From Pseudomonas fluorescens (lineage in GTDB: Bacteria > Pseudomonadota > Gammaproteobacteria > Pseudomonadales > Pseudomonadaceae), in assembly GCF_001623525.1 (NCBI RefSeq), contig NZ_CP015225.1, forward strand, positions 6,522,501-6,586,500: a DNA stretch of 64,000 nucleotides, in the 5' to 3' direction. This document shows, one piece after another, positions 42,048 through 50,081 of the stretch; position 1 is the first letter of the stretch, and each line of letters opens with the position of its first letter. The position numbers and the translations under genes were made by a program. The notes beneath the pieces are model-generated. The model was not told the origin of the DNA, searched no databases, and saw only the letters and a program-made list of their open reading frames with translations.

Positions 42048-42059
42048 GGGTATATACAC
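42048..42059 (+). promoter_or_regulatory. Operator-like GGGTATATACAC at marR
   Basis: 11 of 12 bases equal the perfect palindrome found before the MFS gene. It ends only 5 bp before the marR ATG, so the marR transcript may start here and be leaderless or nearly so. Suggests autoregulation. Confidence 0.6.
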
Positions 42060-42064
42060 GCACC

Positions 42065-42469
42065 ATGCTTCCTTCCCAATGCTTGTGCATCAACCTGCGT
42101 CGCGCCGCGCGTGGCGTCAGCAGGTATTACGACGGCGCCCTCGACGGCTTCGGGATCAACGTTGCCCAGTATTCTTTGCTGAGCAACCTGGCGCGCTTGG
42201 ACCAGCCGAGTATTTCTTCCCTGGCCGAAGCCATGGGCCTGGACCGCAGCACTCTGGGTCGTAATCTGCGTGTGCTGGAAGGCGAAGGGCTGGTGGCGCT
42301 GGCCGAGGGGGAAGACCTGCGTAACCGCATCGTCGTGCTCACTGAGACGGGGCAGGCCCGGTTGGCGGCGGCGTTGCCGGCCTGGGAAGCGGCGCAGCAG
42401 AAACTGATTGATAAGCTGGGCGCCGAAAAGCGTGCGACCTTGCTGGCCTTGCTGGATGAACTGGCGTGA
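42065..42469 (+). CDS. MarR family transcriptional regulator
   Basis: 134 aa. Winged helix: NVAQYSLLSNLARLDQPSISSLAEAMGLDRSTLGRNLRVLEGEGLV with wing EDLRNRIVVLTETGQ, then a dimer helix. No Cys in the sensor region apart from the two near the N-terminus (QCLCI), which could be redox or metal sensing. No clear ribosome-binding site is seen. It precedes an MFS gene by 52 bp and both have the GGGTATATAC site, indicating control of that transporter. Confidence 0.9.
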   Translation: MLPSQCLCINLRRAARGVSRYYDGALDGFGINVAQYSLLSNLARLDQPSISSLAEAMGLDRSTLGRNLRVLEGEGLVALAEGEDLRNRIVVLTETGQARLAAALPAWEAAQQKLIDKLGAEKRATLLALLDELA

Positions 42470-42492
42470 AGCCGGTTCGTTCGATGATAAGT

Positions 42493-42504
42493 GGGTATAT
42501 ACCC
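42493..42504 (+). promoter_or_regulatory. Perfect palindrome GGGTATATACCC before the MFS gene
   Basis: 12-bp perfect palindrome in the 52-bp gap between marR and the MFS gene, 17 bp before the ATG. Its TATATA could also act as a -10. Same motif as before marR. Confidence 0.65.
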
Positions 42505-42521
42505 GCGACCGGAGAGCAAGA

Positions 42522-43730
42522 ATGACATCGATGTGGCGTACCTGTGGTTGGGTCCTGGTGGGCAGCGCGCTGATCCTGGCGTTGTCCCTGGGCGTACGGC
42601 ATGGCTTCGGCCTGTTCCTGGCGCCCATGAGTGCCGAGTTCGGCTGGGGCCGTGAGGTGTTCGCCTTCGCCATTGCCTTGCAGAACCTGATCTGGGGCTT
42701 GGCGCAGCCGTTCACCGGCGCGCTGGCCGACCGCTTCGGTGCGGCGAAAGTGGTGCTGATCGGCGGTGTGCTGTACGCATTGGGCCTGGTGTTCATGGGC
42801 ATGGCCGATTCGCCATGGTCCTTGTCGTTGAGTGCGGGTCTGCTGATTGGCATCGGCCTCTCAGGCACGTCGTTCTCGGTGATTCTGGGTGTGGTCGGGC
42901 GGGCCGTGCCGCCGGAAAAACGCAGCATGGGCATGGGTATCGCCAGTGCCGCCGGTTCCTTCGGCCAGTTCGCCATGCTGCCCGGTACGCTGGGGCTGAT
43001 CGGCTGGCTCGGTTGGTCGGCGGCGTTGTTGGCGCTGGGGCTGCTGGTGGCGTTGATCGTGCCGCTGGTGAGCATGCTCAAGGACGCGCCGTTGCCGGTC
43101 GCCGGCCATGAGCAAACCCTGGGCGAAGCCTTGCGTGAGGCGTGCAGTCATTCCGGGTTCTGGCTGCTGGCGGTTGGTTTTTTTGTCTGCGGTTTCCAGG
43201 TGGTGTTCATCGGCGTGCATTTGCCGGCCTATCTGGTGGACCAACATCTGCCGGCCAGCGTCGGGACCACCGTGTTGGCCCTGGTCGGGCTTTTCAATAT
43301 CTTCGGTACCTACACCGCCGGCTGGCTGGGCGGACGCATGTCCAAGCCCCGGTTGCTGACGGGGTTGTACCTGGTGCGAGCGGTGGTGATCGGCTTGTTC
43401 CTGTGGCTGCCGGTGACCACCACTACGGCGTACCTGTTCGGCATGGCGATGGGCTTGCTGTGGCTGTCGACGGTACCGTTGACCAACGGCACGGTAGCGA
43501 CCTTGTTTGGTGTACGAAATCTCTCGATGTTGGGTGGGATCGTGTTCCTGTTCCACCAGTTGGGTTCGTTCCTCGGTGGTTGGTTGGGCGGGGTGGTGTA
43601 CGACCGCACCGGCAGCTACGACTTGATCTGGCAGGTGTCGATCCTGCTCAGCCTGTTGGCGGCGGCCTTGAACTGGCCAGTACGTGAACGTCCGGTGGCG
43701 CGCCTGCAAGTCCAGGCCGGCGCAGCATGA
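42522..43730 (+). CDS. MFS transporter (monocarboxylate/OxlT-like)
   Basis: 402 aa from the ATG at 42522 with GGAGAGCAAGA upstream. Twelve helices. LSLGVRHGFGLFLAPMSAEFGWGREVFAFAIALQNLIWGLAQPFTGALADRFGAAKV is the start typical of the OxlT/MCT group; DRFGAAKV is the 2-3 loop. Substrate likely an organic acid. It is controlled by the upstream MarR by inference and coupled at its end (ATGA) to a tiny membrane peptide gene. Confidence 0.9.
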   Translation: MTSMWRTCGWVLVGSALILALSLGVRHGFGLFLAPMSAEFGWGREVFAFAIALQNLIWGLAQPFTGALADRFGAAKVVLIGGVLYALGLVFMGMADSPWSLSLSAGLLIGIGLSGTSFSVILGVVGRAVPPEKRSMGMGIASAAGSFGQFAMLPGTLGLIGWLGWSAALLALGLLVALIVPLVSMLKDAPLPVAGHEQTLGEALREACSHSGFWLLAVGFFVCGFQVVFIGVHLPAYLVDQHLPASVGTTVLALVGLFNIFGTYTAGWLGGRMSKPRLLTGLYLVRAVVIGLFLWLPVTTTTAYLFGMAMGLLWLSTVPLTNGTVATLFGVRNLSMLGGIVFLFHQLGSFLGGWLGGVVYDRTGSYDLIWQVSILLSLLAAALNWPVRERPVARLQVQAGAA

Positions 43731-43846
43731 ATCGCATCGGTCCGTGGTTGATCGCTGCCGGTGCCGGCCTGCTGCTGGCGTTCGCCTGGTGGGGCTGGCA
43801 TCAGGGCGGATTGGCCTTGATGCAGTTGGGCATGGGCAACTGCTGA
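43727..43846 (+). CDS. 39-aa membrane microprotein coupled to the MFS gene
   Basis: ATG at 43727 in ATGA overlap with the MFS stop, 39 codons, stop at 43844. It starts [17 protein letters not shown], followed by [11 protein letters not shown], so one transmembrane helix (about residues 7-24) is followed by an amphipathic tail ending in a Cys. The coupling, lack of stops and typical Pseudomonas codons favour a real gene, but shortness limits certainty. Possible transporter accessory peptide. Confidence 0.6.
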   Translation: MNRIGPWLIAAGAGLLLAFAWWGWHQGGLALMQLGMGNC

Positions 43847-43910
43847 CAATGGACGGCGTCGGACGCTGCGAGTAACGTCTTGGTCTGACGTGCTTTTAAG
43901 GAAAATCGAC

Positions 43911-44462
43911 ATGTTGATGCGCTGGTTTGCTGTTCCCGCCCTGTTGCTGGCTGTGACCGGGCAAGTCTGGGCCGCTGGTTGCCCACCGTTGCTGGAGGGT
44001 TCGTTGCCCAAGCTACGGGCCAAGGAAACCATCGATCTGTGCCAGCGCTTCGCCGGCAAGCCGCTGGTGGTGGTCAACACTGCCAGCTTCTGTGGGTTCG
44101 CCCCGCAATTCAAAGGTCTTGAGGCGCTCAACCAGCGCTACAAGGACCAAGGGCTGCAAGTGCTGGGTGTGCCGTCCAATGACTTCAAGCAGGAGTCCAA
44201 GGACGGCGCTGAAACCGCCAAGGTCTGCTACGTCAATTACGGCGTGACCTTCACCATGACCGAACCACAACCGGTGCGCGGCGCTGACGCAATACCGTTG
44301 TTCAAGCATTTGGCTGAACAGTCTGGTGCGCCGAAGTGGAATTTCTACAAATACGTCGTGGACCGACAGGGCAAGGTCATCGCCAGTTTTTCCAGCCGGA
44401 CCAAGCCCGATGATCCTGAGTTGATCAAGGCTGTAGAAGCTGCCATCGCTTCGAAACCCTGA
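43911..44462 (+). CDS. Glutathione peroxidase-like protein, exported
   Basis: 183 aa from the ATG at 43911 with AAGGAAA upstream. Sec signal [23 protein letters not shown]. Peroxidatic Cys61 in [25 protein letters not shown], then [12 protein letters not shown] and [12 protein letters not shown]. In most family members the second motif is NQF with the tetrad Gln; here it is NDF. The Trp-Asn-Phe motif is kept. Probably a periplasmic thiol peroxidase. Confidence 0.92.
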   Translation: MLMRWFAVPALLLAVTGQVWAAGCPPLLEGSLPKLRAKETIDLCQRFAGKPLVVVNTASFCGFAPQFKGLEALNQRYKDQGLQVLGVPSNDFKQESKDGAETAKVCYVNYGVTFTMTEPQPVRGADAIPLFKHLAEQSGAPKWNFYKYVVDRQGKVIASFSSRTKPDDPELIKAVEAAIASKP

Positions 44463-44475
44463 CCGCCAGCCACGA

Positions 44476-44512
44476 AAAAGCCCCGGCTCTTTGCAGAGTG
44501 CGGGGCTTTTTT
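44476..44512. terminator. Bidirectional terminator
   Basis: AAAAAGCCCCG ... CGGGGCTTTTTT with an inner GCTCT-TTGC-AGAGT stem, between the convergent peroxidase and fadL genes; T-runs on both strands. Confidence 0.92.
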
Positions 44513-44550
44513 CGTTTTTGCGGCGAGGCGTTCAGCTTCGCCGTGCATCA

Positions 44551-45825
44551 TCAGAAGCGGTAGGTTGCACCGACACCAAAACCGTTGGCGCTGTTTTCGT
44601 ATTCAGCGTTGTAGGATTGGTTGAGAGCGTTGCTGCCACTGACTTTGACTTTTTCTTCCTTGAGGTAGGAATACGCCACGTCAATGGTCAGGTCGTCGGT
44701 TGGGCTCCAGCCGGCACCGAGGCTGAAGATGGTCCGGTCGCCAGTAGGAATGCGTGGCGAGCGATCGGCGTTGTTGGTGGGCGCCTGGTCGAAAGACAGG
44801 CCGGTACGCAGTACCCACTGTTTGTTCAACTGGTAGGAAGTCCCGATGGCGTAGGCCCAGGTGTCGTGCCAGTTTTGTTCTTCGGTGATGGTGCCGAGAG
44901 ACGGGTTCAGTAAACCACCGCCGCTGCTGGTGCCTTCGTTTTCCACCGTGATTTCTTTCAGGCGGCTCCAACGAGTCCAGGTGCTACCGGCATAGACGGT
45001 CCAGGCATCATTGATTTGTTGAGTGACCGAAAAGTCCACCGACTCAGGCGTGGTGATGTCCAGCGAAGCGTCGTAGCGACCGTCGGTAAGCAGGAAGGCA
45101 GGCATCCCGGCGCCCGGGTTCACTTCAGTGTGGCCTTCAAGCTTGTACTTGACCTTGGAATGGTAGGTCAAGCCGACACGAGTGGTGTCGGTTGCCTGGA
45201 CCAGCACGCCGACGTTATAGCCGTAGCCAATGTCGTCACCCTTGATCTCTACGCCGGCCTCGGGCAGACCCGGTACGCCCAACTGCGATTCCAGGGAGCC
45301 GGAAATACGGTTGATGGTCGGGCCGAAACCGATCGATACCTTGTCGTTGAAGGCATAGCTGACGGTTGGCTGGAAAGTGACGACTTTCACTTCGCTCTTG
45401 CTGCCGAAACTCCGACCCTGGAAGCCGTTTTCATAATCGGTGATCAAGCCAAACGGTGCGTAGACACCCAGGCCGAAAGCCCACTGATCATCGATAGGCT
45501 TGACGTAATAGCCCATCGGAACGCCGGTCAGCGGGACCATGTCACCCTTGTTGGTGCCGGACTGGGTGCCGCTGGCATCGTTGATATCGGTGGAGGCATC
45601 AATGGCGGCGAAGCCACCAGTGACTTGCTGGCGCTTGAGGCGCGACATGCCGGCAGGGTTGCCAAAAACGGTGCTGGCGTCATCGGCAATGGAAGAACGA
45701 CCTGCGAAACCAGTGCCCATGCCACTGATGCTTTGTTCGTTCAAGGCAAAGCCACTGGCGAAAAGTTGGGTGGATGCCAAGGTGACGGCAAGGCCGAGGG
45801 TGGTTTTGAGCATGATTTTTTTCAT
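44551..45825 (-). CDS. fadL: FadL-family outer membrane long-chain fatty acid transporter
   Basis: 424 aa. Signal peptide MKKIMLKTTLGLAVTLASTQLFASGF, then the FadL N-terminal hatch ALNEQSISGMGTGFAGRSS and the NPA motif VFGNPAGMSRLKRQQV. Many beta strands, ending in GFGVGATYRF with the terminal Phe of outer membrane proteins. Family members import fatty acids or aromatic hydrocarbons. It has its own promoter region (144 bp) and a terminator shared with the peroxidase gene. Confidence 0.93.
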   Translation of the reverse strand: MKKIMLKTTLGLAVTLASTQLFASGFALNEQSISGMGTGFAGRSSIADDASTVFGNPAGMSRLKRQQVTGGFAAIDASTDINDASGTQSGTNKGDMVPLTGVPMGYYVKPIDDQWAFGLGVYAPFGLITDYENGFQGRSFGSKSEVKVVTFQPTVSYAFNDKVSIGFGPTINRISGSLESQLGVPGLPEAGVEIKGDDIGYGYNVGVLVQATDTTRVGLTYHSKVKYKLEGHTEVNPGAGMPAFLLTDGRYDASLDITTPESVDFSVTQQINDAWTVYAGSTWTRWSRLKEITVENEGTSSGGGLLNPSLGTITEEQNWHDTWAYAIGTSYQLNKQWVLRTGLSFDQAPTNNADRSPRIPTGDRTIFSLGAGWSPTDDLTIDVAYSYLKEEKVKVSGSNALNQSYNAEYENSANGFGVGATYRF

Positions 45826-45969
45826 TGTTAGAACTCCTGATGATCACCGGGGCGAAAATTACCAACATTTTCGTGCAAGCGCTATAGCCCGTATCGCTTG
45901 ATTTAGAGGGGTTTTGTAGGACAATCCGACCAGATTCGCGACCGTTGCAGGAAGTTTCCAAATTCCCCA

Positions 45970-46452
45970 TCAGCAAGCGACCTGATTCAGTGATGAAACA
46001 CAGCTTCGCCAGGCGCAGGTGAAATCTCGCAGGCGCCCTTGGGGGTGGAAGGTTTGTCGCCAGATGCGGGCCATGCCAAGCAGGTCATCGGCTTCGGGAA
46101 GCGGAGTGTTCTGTTCCTCCACCAGCAGCCAGGCAATGGCAGTGGCATAGCGCAGGTTGACGGTCAATTCCAGGTGCGGACCGCTGAGAAAGGCGTGCTG
46201 GCTGGCCAGGCCGCGTACCAGGCTGGCACGTTCTGGGTCCAGCGCCAGGTAATGGTCCCAGAGTGCCTGGTGTCGGGGCTCGGTAATGCGATACAGGCCA
46301 TGCCCGCGGCGATCATGCAGGGCTGAACCCAGGGCGGACTGGCTGGCGGCAATACCCAGCAACAAGGATTCCGCAGTTGCACTGTGACGCTCAAGGTAGA
46401 GGAGCGTCGGGCGGATCACATATCGACACAGTTCGCTGGCAGCGATACCCAT
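45970..46452 (-). CDS. Conserved hypothetical, 160 aa
   Basis: I do not recognise the family. 160 aa, mainly alpha-helical by pattern, beginning MGIAASELCRYVIRPTLLYLERHSATAESLLLGIAASQSALGS and containing HGLYRITEPRHQALWDHYLALDP. Highly helical with His, no signal. The codon use is native. It stands alone between fadL and the 74-aa gene. Confidence 0.75.
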   Translation of the reverse strand: MGIAASELCRYVIRPTLLYLERHSATAESLLLGIAASQSALGSALHDRRGHGLYRITEPRHQALWDHYLALDPERASLVRGLASQHAFLSGPHLELTVNLRYATAIAWLLVEEQNTPLPEADDLLGMARIWRQTFHPQGRLRDFTCAWRSCVSSLNQVAC

Positions 46453-46675
46453 AAAACCCTCGAAGTGTGAAATGGGCGGAGCCTGAAGAGTGTGGGCTTG
46501 GCAGCGGTGGATCGGTCCAGGCCCCGCCGGAAGCGGATCATGCCGCTTGACTTGAAGTTTAGTGTCATATTTGCGTTGTAAAGGACTGTTTTTAAAACAT
46601 CTTCAACGAACGGTTATAACTGTTATATCCCTTGGTACTTACGCCGTTTCGCTTAATCGAGGAATTCCAGGCAAT

Positions 46676-46700
46676 AAAAAACCCCGCTTTTTGGGCGGGG
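46676..46700 (-). terminator. Rho-independent terminator after the 74-aa gene
   Basis: CCCCGC / GCGGGG stem with a 7-nt A/C loop, followed on the minus strand by TTTTTTATT. Confidence 0.88.
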
Positions 46701-46728
46701 CCTTTGGGGTTTCAGCCTTTCTGGCGTC

Positions 46729-46953
46729 TCAGGCAACCAGTGCCTGACGAGTACGCTCGATCACGGCCTGCAGCGGCTCGGCGCTGGAGTACTGATCGGG
46801 GTACAGGCGTTCGCTGTGACGGGCGATGCCGTGTTCGTTGACCAGGGTGAAGCTGAAGCAGCCTTTGCGAGCGGCCATGATCAGGCAGTTCATCGGGGCA
46901 AAAGCGTTGGTTAGGGTGCGGATAGCATCCTGTGCGTGGATTTGAGTGGACAT
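46729..46953 (-). CDS. Small conserved hypothetical, 74 aa
   Basis: 74 aa beginning MSTQIHAQDAIRTLTNAFAPMNCLIMAARKGCFSFTLVNEHGIARHSERLYP. Cysteines at positions 23 and 32. The AGGAACACC site precedes the ATG. No recognised domain; looks like a Pseudomonas-specific small cytoplasmic protein. A strong terminator follows. Confidence 0.75.
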   Translation of the reverse strand: MSTQIHAQDAIRTLTNAFAPMNCLIMAARKGCFSFTLVNEHGIARHSERLYPDQYSSAEPLQAVIERTRQALVA

Positions 46954-47493
46954 GTTATGGGTGTTCCTGCAAATGACACGGTTAAGAACCGTGCAACGTT
47001 AAAACGTTCCAGTAACGTCGACCACCATTGGTCGAACGAAGAACCCGACTGGAACAAAGCAGCCAGTTTGAGCGCTATATGAAGTGCGCGCTTGGGCTGG
47101 CAGGTAGGTACTTAGGAGGGCAGGCAACACATCGAGGGCAAAGGTTCTGGGCCCGGGGTGAAGATCCTGATCAATTTTGCAGGTTGGTTCGGTCAGAGTA
47201 AGGAGCCTGGCAACACCCTTTGCATTCGATCAAAGGCTGTGTTGACGCAAGGTTTACCTGGAAACCATCGAGGGGGCCGGTCTCCTTTTTTCGGTGAGGC
47301 GTCCTTTGAAGGATGGCTGACCGTGGAGATGTGTTCGACCCGGAATTGACTTTCAGCTTGGTACTAACGCCGCGGATACTAACGGATCGAACTCGTGAAG
47401 GGAAGGGCGTTGGCTAAAAAATATTCAAATGGGCCATAAGAGAAAGGCCAAACCATGACTGTCTGTACCGCGGACAGGATGGACACGGACCCC

Positions 47494-47583
47494 GTGGCGA
47501 GGGAGCTTGCTCCCGCTGGGTTGCGCAGCAGCCCCAAAAGCAGGGCCGCTTCGCGCCCCAGCGGGAGCAAGCTCCCTCGCCAC
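47494..47583. repeat. REPIN, GTGGCGAGGGAGC family, short spacer
   Basis: 90-bp element with inverted GTGGCGAGGGAGCTTGCTCC arms, within the 1.08-kb gap. Confidence 0.9.
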
Positions 47584-47906
47584 CGACATAGCACAGGATC
47601 CCGAGGACTGCGGTGCATCCAAGCCACTGTTGCGCTGGGCAGGGCATCAAGGTTATCCCCAGGTTCTGCTGCCAAACGTACCAAAAAATCGCAGCCTTAT
47701 AACCCGTTCGGATGGTATTTGTGCACACTTGTGATGCGGCTTGTCACCGAACTGTCATGTGCGAACAATTCGGGGTGGGTGCCTGCATCCAAAATTTAAG
47801 TCAATGAAAAACATCGCTTTTTTTTACTGGTGAAAAAATCGTCAGTTTGAGCGCAGGCCCCGTTCCATAGGGCTTTGCGCGAGTTCAGGGGGGGTTGTCC
47901 ACTGAG

Positions 47907-47929
47907 TTATCCACAGCTTCTGTGGATTG
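47907..47929. promoter_or_regulatory. Facing DnaA boxes
   Basis: TTATCCACA (47907-47915) faces TGTGGATTG (47921-47929); the core ATCCACAG-CTT-CTGTGGAT is a perfect inverted repeat. It lies about 100 bp upstream of the Sel1-like gene start. Confidence 0.5.
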
Positions 47930-48033
47930 TCCCAAGCGCTTGCTCTAGCACGGGCGTGCCGGTTTTTTTCGGCTTTACCCGTACGAAAAAAGGAGTAGAG
48001 TGGCGCGCCTTCCGATCTATCCCACAGTGTTTT

Positions 48034-48357
48034 ATGAAGTTTCGCTCCGTATCAAATCCTGTTACCTCCACACCCCCGGGTGTTACCCCACCCAAGCGTA
48101 TTTCGATGCGGGTGGCTGAGTGGCTGCTCGACAGCCCGCGACTGGGAGATAGCCCCAGCGTCAAGCACTTGGCCGGCCGGTTACTCAAGCAACCGGCCCG
48201 TGAAGGCGTGGTGGCCGCGCAAAGTCGCCTCGGACAATTGATGTGCCGTGAATGCGGCAACGCCCGGGATCGCCGCATCGGCCAGGACCTGCTGCGCCAG
48301 GCTGCGCGTGCCGGCGATGATCGAGCCCGCCGAGCCCTCGGTGAAATCGAAGGCTGA
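48034..48357 (+). CDS. Small Sel1-repeat-like protein, 107 aa
   Basis: 107 aa from the ATG at 48034; an ATG at 48106 (MRVAEWLLDS) is the alternative, since neither has a good ribosome site. The C-half has the Sel1/TPR-like pattern GNARDRRIGQDLLRQAARAGDDRARRALGEIEG, about one and a half repeats. It contains Cys in LMCRECG. Upstream are facing DnaA boxes and a promoter-like sequence. It lies 74 bp before rmuC. Function unknown. Confidence 0.72.
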   Translation: MKFRSVSNPVTSTPPGVTPPKRISMRVAEWLLDSPRLGDSPSVKHLAGRLLKQPAREGVVAAQSRLGQLMCRECGNARDRRIGQDLLRQAARAGDDRARRALGEIEG

Positions 48358-48431
48358 AAACGAAGACCGAGCTGGGCAACCCCGGGCCGCTTGGTTAACC
48401 TTCGGGCTTTATTTGATCGGCAGGAATTGTC

Positions 48432-49931
48432 ATGGCTATGGATTTGACCAGCCTGTTGTTTGGCCTGGCGGGCGCTGCGGTGCCGTTGCTGGCACTGGCC
48501 TGGCACCTGCAACGCCAGGCCGCCGCCGCGCAGACCGAACAGGCCCTGCTGGAAGAGCGCCTGGCCACCGCACACATGGCCCACGACGGCCTCAATGCCC
48601 AGCTTGATGCCTGCCGCGATGAGATCAGCGACCTGAGCCAGGCGAACGCCGCCAAGCAAGCCGAGCTTGCCGCAGCCTGTCGTGAAGTGGAGTTGTTGCA
48701 GATCGAGCGCGACAACGCCCGGGATGCGGCCCACGCCTGGAACCTTGAGCGCGCCAACAAGGAAGCGGAACTGCGGCGGCTCGATGCCCAGGCGGCGTCG
48801 TTGCATGCCGAACTGCGCGAGCAGCAGGAAAGCCATCAGCAACGTCTGGATGATCTGCAAGGTTCGCGCGACGAGTTGCGGGCACAGTTCGCCGAGCTCG
48901 CCGGAAAAATCTTCGATGAGCGTGAGCAGCGTTTCGCCGAAACCAGCCAACAGCGCCTGGGCCAGTTGCTCGATCCGCTGAAGGAGCGCATCCAGTCCTT
49001 CGAAAAACGTGTCGAAGAAAGTTATCAGGCCGAGGCCCGGGAACGTTTCTCCCTGGGCAAGGAGCTGGAGCGGCTGCAGCAGTTGAACCTGCGCCTGAGC
49101 GATGAAGCCACCAACCTCACCCGTGCCCTCAAAGGCCAGAAAACCCAGGGTAACTGGGGCGAGTTGATCCTGGAGCGGGTACTCGAACATGCCGGCCTGG
49201 AGAAGGGCCGTGAATATCAGACCCAAGTCAGCCTCAAGGGCCCGGACGGCGAGCGTTTCCAACCAGACGTGTTGATTTACCTGCCCGGCGACAAGCAAGT
49301 GGTGGTCGATTCCAAGGTCAGCCTCACGGCCTATCAGCAGTACGTGGCCGCCGAGGACGACGCCATTGGCCAACATGCCCTCAAGCAACATGTGGCGTCG
49401 TTGCGCGCCCACGTCAAAGGCTTGGCCGGCAAGGACTACAAACGCCTGGACGGTCTGCACAGCCTGGATTTCGTGTTGCTGTTCGTGCCGATCGAAGCGG
49501 CGTTTTCCGCCGCCCTGCAAGCCGAGCCGAACCTGTTCCAGGAAGCCTTCGATCGCAATATCGTGATTGTCAGCCCGACCACGCTGCTGGCGACATTGCG
49601 GGTGATCGACAGCTTGTGGAAGCAGGAACGCCAGAGCCAGAACGCTCGGGAAATCGCCGAGCGAGCGGGGTGGCTGTATGACAAATTCGTGCTGTTCATC
49701 CAGGACCTGGACGAGATCGGCAGTCGCCTGCAGCAACTGGACAAGGCCTACAGCGCAGCGCGCAACAAGCTGACCGAAGGACGCGGCAACCTGATCAGTC
49801 GCAGTGAACAGCTCAAGCTCCTCGGTGCCCGGGCGAGCAAGAGTTTGCCCGCCGATTTGCTCGAACGGGCGATGACCGATGCGGATGGGCTGCCTGAGTT
49901 GCCTGAAGAAACGGTAAAAACCCAGGATTAA
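48432..49931 (+). CDS. rmuC: DNA recombination protein RmuC
   Basis: 499 aa. N-terminal membrane helix (LLFGLAGAAVPLLALAWHL), a long coiled coil to about residue 220, then the nuclease-like RmuC domain: GNWGELILERVLEHAGLEKGREY, DVLIYLPGDKQVVVDSKVSLTAYQ (PD-D...DxK-like) and VSPTTLLATLRVIDSLW. RmuC limits inversions at short repeats and has a predicted restriction-like nuclease core. The ATG at 48432 is inside ATGGCTATGGAT, so a start two codons later is possible. Confidence 0.95.
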   Translation: MAMDLTSLLFGLAGAAVPLLALAWHLQRQAAAAQTEQALLEERLATAHMAHDGLNAQLDACRDEISDLSQANAAKQAELAAACREVELLQIERDNARDAAHAWNLERANKEAELRRLDAQAASLHAELREQQESHQQRLDDLQGSRDELRAQFAELAGKIFDEREQRFAETSQQRLGQLLDPLKERIQSFEKRVEESYQAEARERFSLGKELERLQQLNLRLSDEATNLTRALKGQKTQGNWGELILERVLEHAGLEKGREYQTQVSLKGPDGERFQPDVLIYLPGDKQVVVDSKVSLTAYQQYVAAEDDAIGQHALKQHVASLRAHVKGLAGKDYKRLDGLHSLDFVLLFVPIEAAFSAALQAEPNLFQEAFDRNIVIVSPTTLLATLRVIDSLWKQERQSQNAREIAERAGWLYDKFVLFIQDLDEIGSRLQQLDKAYSAARNKLTEGRGNLISRSEQLKLLGARASKSLPADLLERAMTDADGLPELPEETVKTQD

Positions 49932-49960
49932 TGAAACCCATAAGCTTGATGCAAACCCCT

Positions 49961-50049
49961 GTGGCGAGGGAGCTTGCTCCCGCTTGAGTGCGCAGCACTC
50001 ACAAAAAGGGGTTGCTGCGCAACCCAGCGGGGATGAATCCCCTCGCCAC
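49961..50049. repeat. Hybrid REPIN with two different arms
   Basis: The left arm is GTGGCGAGGGAGCTTGCTCC as elsewhere, but the right arm reads GCGGGGATGAATCCCCTCGCCAC, where GGGGAT-GA-ATCCCC replaces GGGAGC-AA-GCTCCC. It fills the convergent gap between rmuC and the hybrid kinase gene. Confidence 0.85.
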
Positions 50050-50081
50050 AGGTTCCGTGCCCAGTTGGGGAGTTCCAGTGC

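Larger units (their letters stand above)
46954..48033. other. 1.08-kb intergenic region
   Basis: No gene could be supported here. A 63-codon frame at 47158-47349 lacks a ribosome site and coding character. The region holds a REPIN (47494-47583), paired DnaA-box-like repeats (47907-47929), and a promoter-like TTTACC-16-TAGAGT (47974-48001) for the next gene. The left 500 bp holds nothing I recognise, though a small RNA cannot be excluded. Confidence 0.5.

Noticed and set aside
47158..47349. 63-codon frame in the large gap
   Set aside because: No ribosome-binding site, no codon bias or recognisable fold; chance frame.
46954..47490. Possible RsmX/Y/Z-type small RNA
   Set aside because: No series of exposed GGA hairpin loops and no GacA-type TGTAAG-N6-CTTACA upstream sequence found.
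47907..49736. 609-codon minus-strand frame opposite rmuC
   Set aside because: Leu/Gln-rich shadow without domains; rmuC is well supported on the plus strand and the frame runs through the intergenic region.
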